Positions 8,274-17,397 of a stretch of 41,369 bases of DNA are shown piece by piece. The translations under genes were made by a program, and so were the position numbers. The DNA is taken from positions 1-41,369 of the forward strand of contig CALLXE010000008.1 in NCBI GenBank assembly GCA_938015875.1. The letters are read 5' to 3'. The notes under the pieces were generated by a model. That model was given only the letters and a program-made list of their open reading frames with translations. It searched no databases and was not told the DNA's origin. Numbering within the stretch: the stretch's first letter is position 1; each line of letters opens with the position of its first letter. The stretch is from an uncultured Robiginitomaculum sp. (GTDB lineage: Bacteria; Pseudomonadota; Alphaproteobacteria; Caulobacterales; Maricaulaceae).

Positions 8274-9776
8274 GTGGCATTTGATAACATGACAAAATCT
8301 TTAAAAAAAATTGCGGGTTTGACGCTGACTGCGGCCGTGATTGGCGCAATTGCTGTGCCGGCTGCGAGTGCTCAGCGCCGTGGCAGTGATACGCCGCCTC
8401 CGGCTGAAGGGCGTCAGTTCGGCAGCGCATCCGGCGCAATCGTTAATGAAGCCCTGACTTTGATGAACTCGAATCAGTATGGCCCTGCGATTTCCAAACT
8501 GAATGAAGCTATGGCGCTGGAGTTGAACCCGTATGAGCGGTCCACGACCCTTCAGATGATGGGCTCTGCCTATTACGAGCAAAACAACTACCCGCAGGCG
8601 ATTTCGTCGTTTGAGAATGCCATTAACGCAGGCGGATTGCTGCCGAAAGAATCGACGGCGCTGCGTTTGAATATTGCCCAATTGTTGATTGCGAGCGGTC
8701 GCAACAGCGAAGGCGCAACCATGCTCGAAAATTACATTAATCAGGGCAATACCGTTAAGCCGCAATATATTGATATGCTTGTCGGCGCGTGGGTTCAGGC
8801 CGAAGATTATCGCCGGGCGCTGCCATGGGCGGAGAAGTGGTTTAATGCTGCGAACCCGAAAGAACGTAAGCATTTCGACTTGTTGAATTTTCTGTACAAT
8901 AATTTGGGCATGACCGGTAAACAGGCCGACATTGTCAAGCAAATGCTGCAACGTTTCCCGGAAGATCGCACGCTTTGGGACACATGGGCTTCTATGTTGT
9001 CGAATGGCGGACGCGAAGATGATGCGTTTGAAGTTAAGAAAATGCTTTATCTCGGCGGCGCATTGAAGTCTGAAAACGACATTATGCAGGTAGTTCAGTA
9101 TTACAGTTACTATGAGATGCCGTATCAGGCGGCTCAAATCTTAGAGCGTGAAATGAACGCCGGTGTTGTTTCAAAAAACACTGATCGTTTGATCCAACTG
9201 TCCGACCTTTTGCGTCAGGCGCGTGAATATAAAAAGGCGATACCAATCCTTGAGCAAGCCGCGTCCAGTGCCGGCTCCGGCAAGGTTTACGCCCAACTTG
9301 GCGAAGCGCTTTATAATGATGCACAGTGTGACAAGGCCGAAGCTGCGTTCAAGCAGTCCATTAATTTGGGCTATAACCGCGGTAAAGCATGGATGCTGAT
9401 TGCGACATGTCGTTATGAGGAATCTCAGGCCCAAGAACGTATTGATTGCGAATGGTCTGATGAAAGAAAAGCGAACGCCCCGCGCACGAAAATGCGCGAC
9501 GTTGCGGATGCCGCTTTCGCTCAAGTTCCGGGGTCTTCTTCTGAAAGCCGCTCAGCAGTTAAATGGCGCCAATTTATTCGCGCCGAAGCTCAAGCGGTTG
9601 AAAATCGCTGTATCTTTGAAGCCAATGTCGAAAAAGAATTGTGCTTTGTTGAGATTAAACAGGCTTATGCCGCGCAGGTATTTAAGGGCGGTGATTTCAT
9701 CCTCTCAAATCCTGATAAATGTCAGCAATATGTGGCTGAATACGATTCGATTTATCGCGTGAAAGTGGAAAATTAA
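8274..9776 (+). CDS. TPR protein of the TonB module
   Basis: A 500-residue secreted protein with a signal peptide (ending ASAQ about 31 residues in) and repeated helical pairs typical of tetratricopeptide repeats, such as ALTLMNSNQYGPAISKLNEA and ALYNDAQCDKAEAAFKQSI. TPR proteins end TonB operons of this type and are thought to hold the complex together or control TonB function. The C-terminal part is cysteine-containing. Start choice: GTG at 8274 is preceded by GGAG at 8262-8265 with 8-bp spacing. The upstream GTG 8265 overlaps that site and the ATG 8289 has none. A strong terminator follows. Confidence 0.9.
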   Translation: MAFDNMTKSLKKIAGLTLTAAVIGAIAVPAASAQRRGSDTPPPAEGRQFGSASGAIVNEALTLMNSNQYGPAISKLNEAMALELNPYERSTTLQMMGSAYYEQNNYPQAISSFENAINAGGLLPKESTALRLNIAQLLIASGRNSEGATMLENYINQGNTVKPQYIDMLVGAWVQAEDYRRALPWAEKWFNAANPKERKHFDLLNFLYNNLGMTGKQADIVKQMLQRFPEDRTLWDTWASMLSNGGREDDAFEVKKMLYLGGALKSENDIMQVVQYYSYYEMPYQAAQILEREMNAGVVSKNTDRLIQLSDLLRQAREYKKAIPILEQAASSAGSGKVYAQLGEALYNDAQCDKAEAAFKQSINLGYNRGKAWMLIATCRYEESQAQERIDCEWSDERKANAPRTKMRDVADAAFAQVPGSSSESRSAVKWRQFIRAEAQAVENRCIFEANVEKELCFVEIKQAYAAQVFKGGDFILSNPDKCQQYVAEYDSIYRVKVEN

Positions 9777-9801
9777 ACCGCTCTGAATTTCTAAATATTT
9801 G

Positions 9802-9832
9802 CCCCGCTTCATTTTGTGAAGCGGGGTTTTTT
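9802..9832 (+). terminator. Strong rho-independent terminator of the TonB operon
   Basis: A perfect 10-bp stem CCCCGCTTCA (9802-9811) with TGAAGCGGGG (9817-9826), 5-nt loop, followed by six T. It lies 25 bp after the TPR stop and separates the first TonB module from the second tonB pair. Confidence 0.93.
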
Positions 9833-10032
9833 GTGCTGTGTTTACGTCAGCCTATCAATCCGCAGCGAGATTGTTGAGGGTCGGCTCTATGGCGGCAGGG
9901 CTTGCTTAATATTGACGGCATGCAGGCGATGCCTGTCAAAACCCGTACCGGTTTCACATATATCTGAGCGGTTATCTGTTATAACTGAAAATTACGCTTC
10001 GCGCTGCCGGTCAGGCCTCTCTGTTGCCGGGC
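9833..10032. other. Non-coding spacer before the second tonB
   Basis: No credible gene is visible. It contains an imperfect inverted repeat at 9912-9939 (TTGACGGCAT against ATGCCTGTCAA, one bulged base). Its outer TTGAC/GTCAA ends resemble the TTGACA-N6-TGTCAA palindrome at 2591-2608. The similarity is too short to claim homology. Confidence 0.35.
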
Positions 10033-10074
10033 TTGACTTTTGCTTGAAAATTAGTTATGTTATTACATAACTAA
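10033..10074 (+). promoter_or_regulatory. Promoter overlapped by a 24-bp perfect palindromic operator
   Basis: A -35 like TTGACT (10033-10038) and, after 17 bp, a -10 like TATGTT (10056-10061) form a plausible promoter for the second tonB. TTAGTTATGT (10051-10060) and ACATAACTAA (10065-10074) are exact reverse complements separated by TATT, so a dimeric regulator bound here would cover the -10. The inner ATGT...ACAT resembles PadR-type boxes, although the spacing (4 bp) is shorter than the usual 8. A PadR-like gene lies downstream at 12178. Confidence 0.6.
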
Positions 10075-10135
10075 TAAGTCTGCCGATTTCAGTAAGGCTT
10101 TCGCCGCACCGGCGATTTAACAGGGAGGGTATATA

Positions 10136-10783
10136 ATGCAAAATTTTGGAAAATGGGCGGTAATTACGCCGGTCGCAGCGGTCATGACATGCGGATTGTT
10201 TTTGGGTATGCGAGGTCTGATTTCAGGGGAGTGGCAAGCCCAAGAGAAAAGCAAAGAGACAAAATTTGAGATCAATCCGGTCATTATTGATATTGCGCCG
10301 CCGCTGCGATCGCGCATGGATCAGACCATTGAAACCGTAGAAACGCCGCCCCCGCCGCCGCAAATTGACCGCGAAACAGCGAAATTGCCAAGTGAACCGA
10401 TTGCAACGGAACCAGGGGCCTTTCCTGATTTTAAGGTTCCAAAAATTGACCGCACAGTCTTTTCAATCGCGATGATTGATGCGGACGTGCAGCCATTGGT
10501 TCGTATTGCGCCCATCACGCCGCAGCGGTTCTTGGCCGGCGATAACAGCGGTCACTGCAATGTGCAATTTGACGTTAGCGCAGAAGGCTCGCCTTATAAT
10601 GTTGAGACGACATTCTGCACGTCTTCAGTTTTAGAAAACACCACCATAAAATCTGTTCAAAAATGGCTGTTCAAGCCCAAGATTGCAGACGGTCGCCCGG
10701 TAGCCATGCGCGGCGTACGGAATAAAGTGACATATCGACTCTTGGATGAGCGCGGTACTGTCCTGCCGGAGCCGGGGTATTGA
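10136..10783 (+). CDS. tonB: TonB energy transducer (copy 2, paralogue)
   Basis: A 215-residue TonB that aligns with copy 1 end to end without gaps. By hand I count about 135 identical positions. The membrane helix, the PPPPPQI run, the two C-terminal cysteines and the IKSVQKW motif are all kept, so it looks functional. The ribosome site GGGAGG at 7-bp spacing is strong. No ExbB or ExbD accompanies it, so it would have to use those of the first module. Its usual TPR partner immediately downstream is degraded. It has its own promoter and operator-like palindrome. Confidence 0.92.
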   Translation: MQNFGKWAVITPVAAVMTCGLFLGMRGLISGEWQAQEKSKETKFEINPVIIDIAPPLRSRMDQTIETVETPPPPPQIDRETAKLPSEPIATEPGAFPDFKVPKIDRTVFSIAMIDADVQPLVRIAPITPQRFLAGDNSGHCNVQFDVSAEGSPYNVETTFCTSSVLENTTIKSVQKWLFKPKIADGRPVAMRGVRNKVTYRLLDERGTVLPEPGY

Positions 10784-10811
10784 GCGCTAAGACAGAGGGA
10801 TGTGAAGAATT

Positions 10812-12122
10812 GTGTTTCAGACTTTTATATTCCTGATAATCGCCCTTTGTAGCGGCGTCGGTCTTGCACTCGCTCCAATAGCGGCGGGGCAAATGTCACC
10901 TCGCGATTCGATTTTATCTTATGACAAATATGTCGTCAGCGACGCAATGGCCGGCGTCTTTTCTGATGCCATCGCCTCGGTCGCTGCCGGGGATTACGAC
11001 GGTGCAATTACGCATTTGAATACAGTAATTCCTGAAAGTTTGACGGCATATGAATCGTCCGTGCGGTATCAAATTCTGGGCGCCGTTTTCTATGAAAAGG
11101 CTAATTACGCCTCGGCGATATTAAATTTCGAATACGCGATTATGGCCGAGGGATATTCGCCCAAAGAGTCAGCAAAGCTCCGTGTTATGATCGCACAATT
11201 GCTTATCGTAAGCGGGAAAAACGTTGAAGGCGCGGAAATGCTTGCGGCCCATATTGCCGCCGGTCATCCTGCAAAGCGCGCCTATATCAGTATGATCATG
11301 GGGGTTTTCATTCTGGAAGGGCAGTATGAGCGGGCCTTACCGTGGGCGCGAAAATGGTTTGATGCAGCGGAGCCAAAACAGCGCAAACATTATGATGTTC
11401 TGAAATTTTTATATACTACGCTGGACATGCCGGAGGCGCAGACAGGTTTAATCAAAGAGATGATTGAGCAGTTTCCCGAGGACCGCTCACTTTGGTGGAT
11501 ATTGACGGACTTACTTGATCGCGCGGAGGACGCAGAGGCGGCCTTTGTTGCCCGTAAAACGGCGTATCAAATCGGCGCGTTTGATGTTGAAGATAATACC
11601 CATATATCCACCGCGCCCCTTGCAGAGGCACAAATTTTAAAACTCGCCGCAGCCTATGCAAAATATGGCGCGCCTTATCAGGCCGCGCAAATCTTAGAGC
11701 GGGAATTGAACGCCGGGACAGTAAAAACTGCGCCGGAGCGTTTGTTTCAACTGCATGACTATTGGTATCAGGCGCGAGACTATAAAAAAGCAATTTCTGT
11801 AATGGAGCAGGCTGCGATAACCTCAACATCAGGGGATATTCACGCGCGGCTTGGTGAAGCGTTTTATAAGAATGGGCAATGCGATAAAGGGGAAGCGGCG
11901 CTGCTGAAATAAATCGCGCTTGGCTATGATTCCGGCAAGGCATGGATGTTGATAGCTATGTGACGTTACGAAAAATCGCTGACCCTGAAGCGCGTGGATT
12001 GCGCGTGGCCGACGGAAAAAGCGGCAATGCCATTCAAAGGCGGGGATTTCATTTTATCAGATGATGTATGCGCGCTATATGTCGAAGAATATAACTCGAT
12101 TTATCGCCCAAGAAAGCAATAG
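10812..12122 (+). pseudogene. TPR protein, degraded paralogue of the TonB-module TPR gene
   Basis: The first 366 codons (GTG 10812 to TAA 11910-11912) match the 8274-9776 TPR protein through most of its length, including QAAQILERELNAGTVK against QAAQILEREMNAGVVS. After the TAA the same frame continues with recognisable homology (IALGYDSGKAWMLIAM, then TGA at 11961-11963, then RYEKS and MPFKGGDFILS) to a final TAG at 12120-12122 matching the end of the paralogue. Relative to the intact copy, about 60-70 residues between DCAWPTEK and FKGGDFILS are missing. Two nonsense codons and an in-frame deletion, with no frameshift, suggest fairly recent inactivation. The truncated N-terminal protein could still be made. 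Confidence 0.88.
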
Positions 12123-12177
12123 CATACATGTAAAATACCTCCCTTGACTCTTATTCCTATATATGTAGACTTAAGGT

Positions 12178-12474
12178 ATGAAAAGAGAACGCGCCCCATC
12201 AAAATCTACTCGACTTGTTTTGCAAGCCCTCCTGTCCGGACCGGATTACGGCTATGGCCTGATGAAGACGACGGGACTTAAGTCGGGGACGCTTTATCCT
12301 ATTTTAATGCGCCTGACCGATCGCGGATTTTTAACATCGCAGTGGCTTGAGCCGGAAACGCAGGGCCGCCCGCCCCGTCAAAGTTACCGCTTAACCGGGG
12401 CCGGTCGAACTTACGTGACCGGGGTTTCAGATGCCGGGCCCGTCGCAGACATAAAAGGCGGGGCAAGCGCATGA
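12178..12474 (+). CDS. PadR-type transcriptional regulator, short form
   Basis: A 98-residue DNA-binding protein with the PadR winged-helix pattern: STRLVLQALLSGPDYGYGLMKTTGLKSGTLYPILMRLTDRGFL, then the wing with GRPPRQSYRLTGAGR. It lacks a long C-terminal dimerisation domain, like the PadR-s2 subgroup. The ATG overlaps no other gene upstream. An AT-rich TATATATGTA lies just before it and could include an autoregulatory site. Its stop overlaps the start of the next gene (ATGA), a classic pairing in which the PadR protein controls a co-transcribed membrane protein. Confidence 0.88.
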   Translation: MKRERAPSKSTRLVLQALLSGPDYGYGLMKTTGLKSGTLYPILMRLTDRGFLTSQWLEPETQGRPPRQSYRLTGAGRTYVTGVSDAGPVADIKGGASA

Positions 12475-13034
12475 AACTGAGTCCAAAGTTTTGGATGCAG
12501 GCGGCATCGTTTATTAGCTGTGAAACCCGCGCAGACTGGATGCGGGCTATGGAAGCGGAGCTGGGCGCTATTGAAACGCTTGAAGGTCGTAAAACCTTTG
12601 CGGCAGGATGTTTTCAGGCTGCGCTCTATGATTTTACCCGGTCCCGGCGCGGGCTGAGTATTATGGCACGCGGCGGCGGCGCTGTCCTTGCCTTGCTTAT
12701 GAGCGGCTATGTTTTTGGCGTTGCCCTGAAATGGATAGGCGCAGCGGAAACGGCGGCTATGGGAATGCTGATTGCCGGGCTTAGCCTATATTACGCGGTT
12801 TGCGCAGCACTGCTTTGGGCCTCGTTACGCCGGCTTCAAATTTTTGCGATTTCAGGTTTTGGCGCAGCGGTTTGCGGCCATATTTATTTTCGTCTCCTTG
12901 CACCGCAGTGGGAAAGCTTGAGCCCGGAATTTTTGCAAGCCGTCAGTTTAGAAATGGCCGGCCTTATGACCGGTTTTTTCATCGCCGGCGCTTTCTTGCT
13001 CCGGCTGTATGATCCCAAGGATAGCCAATGTTGA
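12471..13034 (+). CDS. Membrane protein co-transcribed with PadR regulator
   Basis: A 187-residue protein of unknown function. A soluble N-terminal part (about 1-65, with CETRADWMRAMEAELGAIE) precedes four predicted membrane helices (about 70-90, 97-118, 124-145 and 160-180). Translational coupling to the PadR gene through ATGA, and a 7-bp overlap with the next membrane protein, suggest a three-gene operon. PadR-linked membrane proteins often respond to envelope stress, but the specific role cannot be read from the sequence. Confidence 0.8.
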   Translation: MKLSPKFWMQAASFISCETRADWMRAMEAELGAIETLEGRKTFAAGCFQAALYDFTRSRRGLSIMARGGGAVLALLMSGYVFGVALKWIGAAETAAMGMLIAGLSLYYAVCAALLWASLRRLQIFAISGFGAAVCGHIYFRLLAPQWESLSPEFLQAVSLEMAGLMTGFFIAGAFLLRLYDPKDSQC

Positions 13035-13342
13035 ATAAAGTCCGTATCGGGTTTGCAGTCTCGGCCGTTTTGCTCGGTGTTGCGCATCTTATTTTTGGGT
13101 TCATTGTCTTTCCGCAAATCAATCCGGACGTGCTTTGGTTTCTCGGTGCGGGCATCGCAATGATCGTCACGGGCCTCGGGAATTTTCAGTCCCGAAGCCC
13201 GTTTATTCTACGAACTCAAAATGCGCTGACCTTCGCATATATTGCAGGCTTGGCCTATTATCTGCCGCAGCCCCAAGTGCTGATTGGACTGTTTTTATTT
13301 ACGGGGCTGTTCGCTCTGTCTTTGCGCAAGACCAGCGGTTAA
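13028..13342 (+). CDS. Small four-helix membrane protein
   Basis: A 104-residue hydrophobic protein with four probable membrane helices (about 8-27, 35-52, 64-80 and 83-99) and no recognised motif. It overlaps the preceding membrane protein by 7 bp and is therefore part of the PadR operon. Its stop overlaps the stop of the convergent oligopeptidase gene by 4 bp. I do not recognise the family. Confidence 0.78.
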   Translation: MLNKVRIGFAVSAVLLGVAHLIFGFIVFPQINPDVLWFLGAGIAMIVTGLGNFQSRSPFILRTQNALTFAYIAGLAYYLPQPQVLIGLFLFTGLFALSLRKTSG

Positions 13343-15420
13343 CCCGCTCCCGTTACCGTGACAGCAAACGCATATTCCATCGCGGTTTCTTTCAAGCTGT
13401 CATAGCGCCCGCTCTCGCCTTGATGACCTGCGTCCATGTTAATCTTGAGCAGGACCGGCGCGTCTCCGGTTTGGTGATCGCGTAATTTCGCGGCCCATTT
13501 CGCCGGCTCCCAATAGGTGACGCGCGGGTCAGTCAGGCCGCCGGTGATCAGCATGGCCGGGTAATTTCGCGCCGTAACATTGTCGTACGGCGAATAAGCT
13601 GCGATGCGGTCATAATCGGTTTCCGATATCAGCGGATTTCCCCATTCCGGCCATTCCGGTGGGGTCAGGGGCAGGCTCTCATCGCTCATCGTATTTAAGA
13701 CGTCAACAAATGGGACGGCCGCGATAACGCCCGCAAATAGGCCGGGGTCTTGGTTGACCGCAGCGCCAACGAGCAATCCTCCGGCCGAACCGCCGTGTGC
13801 GACGAGCCGGCCGCGCGACGTGTACCCGGCCTCGCAAAGGGCGTTCCCGGCGTCGACAAAGTCATCAAAGGTTTTGTGTTTTTTGTCCATTTTGCCGTCG
13901 AGATACCATTGATAGCCCTTCGCCATACCGCCGCGTATGTGAGCAATCGCGTAAACGAAGCCGCGATCCACCAAGGACAAAATTGAGGTGCGAAACCCGG
14001 CCTGGATTGTAATCCCATAAGAGCCGTAGCCGTAGAGCAGAAGCGGCGCGGCTCCGTCTTTATTCAGGCCGGCTTTATATATCAGTGTTACCGGAACAGA
14101 GGCGCCGTCGCGGGCCGTAATGCTCAGGCGCTCACAGTGATAATCGTCCGGATTATGGCCGGACGGCACTTCGCGGGTTTTGCGTAAAGTTCGCTCGCGC
14201 GTCGCCATATCGTAATCAAAGACTTGGCCGGGCGTCGTCGGAGAGCTGTAGGAAAACCGCATGACGGGTGTATCATATTCATATCCGCCGGACAGGCCGA
14301 GGCTGTAGGCCTCTTCATCAAACTCTATGCTGTGCTCATCGCCTGTGCTCATGTCGCGGACAACAATACGGGGCAGGGCGTCGGCGCGTTCTATGCGGGT
14401 CATATGTCCGGCGTAGGTTTCCAAGCCAAGGATTAAAACGCCGGGCCGGTGCGTAATGACCGCTTCCCATGTTGACACGCCGCGCGCGGTAATCGGTGCA
14501 CGCATGACTTTGAAATCGGTTGCGCCGCCTTCATTAGTCAAAATGTAAAAATAATCGCCATGTTCATGCAGGTCATATTCCACGCCGTCTCTGCGCAAGC
14601 AAAACAAGACCGGTTCAGCATCAGGGGCATCCAAAAGCCAAGTTTCCGATGTGGTATGATTGTGGGTGTTGATCTCAATAAAGCTTGAATTGTCTGATTG
14701 ACCGATGCCGACGAAAAACCCCGGATCTTCTTCTTTGAAAACCTGCTCAGGCTTGCTGCCCGGAGTTTTGATGTTTTGGCGAAAAACCGTTGACGGGCGT
14801 TCGTTTTCGTCTCGCTCCACCCAAAACAGCGTGGCGTGATCCTGACTCCAAACGACGTCACCTGTAGTGTTTTCAATCGTAACATTCAGTGGCGCGCCGG
14901 TTTCAAGATTGATCAGGGTAACGGTATATTTTTCGGACCCCTGTTTATCGATGGCGTAGGCTAAAATGGCGTGATCATCGGAATGCACAACGCAGCCTAA
15001 ATCGAAATAAGCGGCGTCTTTGGCCAGGGCGTCTGCGTCAAGAATTACGGTTTGCGATTCCGGTTTGCCGCGCTCCTGCCGAATATAAACGCCGTGTTGA
15101 TCGCCCGGGCGAAACTTATGTCCGTATTCATATGGCCCGTCAGGAGAAGGCACGCTGCTGTCATCGTCTTTCAGGCGGCCTTTCATCTCAGCGAATATTT
15201 CGGCTTGCAAATTTTTCGTCCCGGCGAACATAGCTGCAGTATAGGCGTTCTCAGCGTTTAAGACTGCGCGTATATCCCCGGATAAGGCTGCCGGCTTTTT
15301 CATAACGGCTCGCCAGTTGTCATCTTTAAGCCAAGCATAGTCATCGATGCGTGTGCGCCCGACCTGCGTTACAGAATGAGGGCGTTTGGGGGTTTGCGGA
15401 GCGGCAAATTCAGGAAACAT
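13339..15420 (-). CDS. ptrB: Oligopeptidase B (prolyl oligopeptidase family S9A)
   Basis: A 693-residue serine peptidase that cuts small peptides, in oligopeptidase B mainly after basic residues. The N-terminal part (about 70-400) is the seven-bladed propeller that restricts substrate size. The C-terminal alpha/beta-hydrolase carries the triad S545 in AHGGSAGG, D631 in GGLTDPRV and H666 in DAGHQG. YGYGSYG at about 463-469 and AHIRGG at 493-498 are also typical. No signal peptide is visible, so it is probably cytoplasmic. Oligopeptidase B is favoured over prolyl oligopeptidase by the overall motif wording. The upstream ribosome site is weak. Confidence 0.92.
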   Translation of the reverse strand: MFPEFAAPQTPKRPHSVTQVGRTRIDDYAWLKDDNWRAVMKKPAALSGDIRAVLNAENAYTAAMFAGTKNLQAEIFAEMKGRLKDDDSSVPSPDGPYEYGHKFRPGDQHGVYIRQERGKPESQTVILDADALAKDAAYFDLGCVVHSDDHAILAYAIDKQGSEKYTVTLINLETGAPLNVTIENTTGDVVWSQDHATLFWVERDENERPSTVFRQNIKTPGSKPEQVFKEEDPGFFVGIGQSDNSSFIEINTHNHTTSETWLLDAPDAEPVLFCLRRDGVEYDLHEHGDYFYILTNEGGATDFKVMRAPITARGVSTWEAVITHRPGVLILGLETYAGHMTRIERADALPRIVVRDMSTGDEHSIEFDEEAYSLGLSGGYEYDTPVMRFSYSSPTTPGQVFDYDMATRERTLRKTREVPSGHNPDDYHCERLSITARDGASVPVTLIYKAGLNKDGAAPLLLYGYGSYGITIQAGFRTSILSLVDRGFVYAIAHIRGGMAKGYQWYLDGKMDKKHKTFDDFVDAGNALCEAGYTSRGRLVAHGGSAGGLLVGAAVNQDPGLFAGVIAAVPFVDVLNTMSDESLPLTPPEWPEWGNPLISETDYDRIAAYSPYDNVTARNYPAMLITGGLTDPRVTYWEPAKWAAKLRDHQTGDAPVLLKINMDAGHQGESGRYDSLKETAMEYAFAVTVTGAG

Positions 15421-15557
15421 GGGCGGTTATCTCTTTTATAGTGGACTCTTTATATGAGAAGCGAGACCGCCGGCGGCAAGGGCCAAAAATCGTTGTTTTG
15501 TCCACTCTTGGTTAACCATGGCTGATTAATCTGCTGTCAAAACGTGTGGATATTCAA

Positions 15558-16793
15558 ATGGCTCAAGCCAAAGCAGTTAACACCGGCGATGACGCCGCTT
15601 TAAACCTGATAAACGTTGCTCCGGCGGAAAGCAGCGTGCGCCGCGCTTTGGTCAAACGTCTCGCTGACGTGATTTGTATTCCCGCCAGTCAGTTAACCCC
15701 GCAAGAACGCCACATGGCCGGTGATGTGCTGGTTGAGCTTTTGCGTGATGCTGATAAGCCTATGCGGATCAGCGTGGCGAAACGCCTGGTTATGCTCAAT
15801 GAGGCCCCGCGAACCATCCTGTTGATCCTGGCCCGTGATGATATTGAAGTTGCCAAATATATTCTTGAAGAATCCAGAAGTCTGACAGATTCCGATCTGA
15901 TTTTTATTGCTAAATCAGTTACCACTGCTCATCGCAAGACTATGGCCTTGCGTCGCAAAATTTCTGATTCTGTCGTGGATGCTCTGGCTGAATATCTGGA
16001 AGAAGACGTCGTTGAGACTTTGCTCAAAAATAAGGGCGCAAATTTCAGCGAAAAGACCATACAGCGCATTCTGACAGTGTCGCGTAACACACCGCAATAC
16101 GTGCCCTTGCTGGCAAAGCGTGATGAAACCCGCCCGTCTCATGGTTTGACGATGTTCTGGTGGGCTGATCATAGTTCGCGCAAGGCGATTTTGACCCGGT
16201 TTGCGGTCACGCGTAACGTCCTCCAGGAAACTTGCGGAGATTTGTTTGCGCCGGCCGCTGCCGAAGGATGGCAAGACGCGGCCGTCCGTAAAGCGCTTCA
16301 GTTTATTGATCGCCGCCAAAGAAACCGCATCGCGGCAGAACGCAGCAAATATGACAGTCTGGAAGCTGCTATTGAGGCCGCTGAAGTTATCGGCCTGACC
16401 CGCGAGATTGCCGAAGAAATTTCATACATGGCGGGCATTAAACCGGCGACCGGCGCGCAAATCATGACCGATAAAACCGGCGAAGGTTTGGCTATTTTAT
16501 GTAAAGCGCCCGGTCTGCACCGTGATTATCTGCGTAAACTTTGGGTGGCCCTGCGCCGTGAACCCGGTCCCGTCGACGAGCCAAGCGACGGTTTGCAAAA
16601 TATTATTACGGTCTATGATCAAATTTCCACAGACAAGGCGCAAACGGTTCTTCGTTACTGGAACTGGTCGCTGACATCGTCCCTGAATGTTGATGTTTTG
16701 CAGCATATCAAAAACGGCGTTATTCCTAATGAAGACGAATTTGGCGCGGCTGCTGTAACGGCGGCGCTCGTCTTTGGTCGCCGGCAACGCTAA
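15558..16793 (+). CDS. DUF2336 domain-containing protein
   Basis: A 411-residue soluble helical protein of the alphaproteobacterial DUF2336 family. HEAT-like helical repeats are visible around residues 20-170 (MRISVAKRLVMLNEAPRTIL, IEVAKYILEES), followed by a second helical part. The function is unknown. The family is common in Caulobacter- and Rhodospirillum-type genomes and is sometimes linked to regulation. The start is uncertain: GTG at 15546 or ATG at 15558, neither with a strong ribosome site. It stands alone between the divergent oligopeptidase and the Mrp operon. Confidence 0.85.
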   Translation: MAQAKAVNTGDDAALNLINVAPAESSVRRALVKRLADVICIPASQLTPQERHMAGDVLVELLRDADKPMRISVAKRLVMLNEAPRTILLILARDDIEVAKYILEESRSLTDSDLIFIAKSVTTAHRKTMALRRKISDSVVDALAEYLEEDVVETLLKNKGANFSEKTIQRILTVSRNTPQYVPLLAKRDETRPSHGLTMFWWADHSSRKAILTRFAVTRNVLQETCGDLFAPAAAEGWQDAAVRKALQFIDRRQRNRIAAERSKYDSLEAAIEAAEVIGLTREIAEEISYMAGIKPATGAQIMTDKTGEGLAILCKAPGLHRDYLRKLWVALRREPGPVDEPSDGLQNIITVYDQISTDKAQTVLRYWNWSLTSSLNVDVLQHIKNGVIPNEDEFGAAAVTAALVFGRRQR

Positions 16794-16908
16794 AGTTTAA
16801 AATTACCCACAAAATTTATCGGAAATCGCGCGCAAAGCCTTGGCGCGGCTTGCCGCCTCGTCTATCAATCGGGAGCAGGATTTTGCCTGCACTTAGGGAG
16901 TGGTAAGT

Positions 16909-17397
16909 ATGGTGCGTTTTGCCGTCGTTTTATCGATTATTATGTCGCTTTACTGGCTGACCCTGTCTTTTTATTTTGAGCCCCTGATTATGGGTTTCGG
17001 TGTGGCTTCCGTATTATTTACAGTCGGGCTTTGCTACCGCATGCGTATATTGGACGCTGAAACTGTCCCCTATTTGCATATGCCGACAACTCTGGCGTAT
17101 TTTCGCTGGCTGTTCGTCGAAGTTGTGAAGGCTAATTTTGCTGTCGTAAAAGCTGTCTTGCGCCCCGATATGGAAATCAGTCCTACTTTGCTGACGGTAC
17201 CGACGCCGCAGACATCAGATATCGGAAAGACGATGTTTGCCAACTCTATCACGCTGACTCCCGGAACTGTCAGCATGGACATTGGAGAGGACGGCATATT
17301 GGTTCACGCGCTTTTGTCCGAAATGGCAAATGCAGACGATTTTAAAGAAATGGGCGAGCGTTCCGGCTGGTCTGTCGGTGAGGAGACGTCATTGTGA
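16909..17397 (+). CDS. mrpE: Mrp/Mnh cation-proton antiporter subunit E
   Basis: The first gene of the Mrp operon, encoding a 162-residue membrane protein with two N-terminal helices and the conserved E-subunit features: PTTLAYFRWLFVEVVKANFAV, then MFANSITLTPGTVSMDI and the C-terminal VHAL segment. Mrp complexes exchange Na+ (or K+) for protons across the inner membrane and support salt and alkali tolerance. The ATG at 16909 is preceded by AGGGAG with 8-bp spacing. A small hairpin (GCAGG 16875-16879 with CCTGC 16886-16890) sits just before the ribosome site. It overlaps mrpF by 4 bp (GTGA). Confidence 0.94.
   Translation: MVRFAVVLSIIMSLYWLTLSFYFEPLIMGFGVASVLFTVGLCYRMRILDAETVPYLHMPTTLAYFRWLFVEVVKANFAVVKAVLRPDMEISPTLLTVPTPQTSDIGKTMFANSITLTPGTVSMDIGEDGILVHALLSEMANADDFKEMGERSGWSVGEETSL

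Noticed and set aside
11913-12122. A separate small gene after the truncated second TPR gene
   Set aside because: The segment has no start codon of its own with a ribosome site, and its translation continues the TPR paralogue in the same frame through two stops, so it is the pseudogene's 3' end.
15510-15530. TTAACC...TTAA upstream of the DUF2336 gene as a CtrA box
   Set aside because: The half-sites are 10 bp apart, which does not fit the CtrA spacing of 7.
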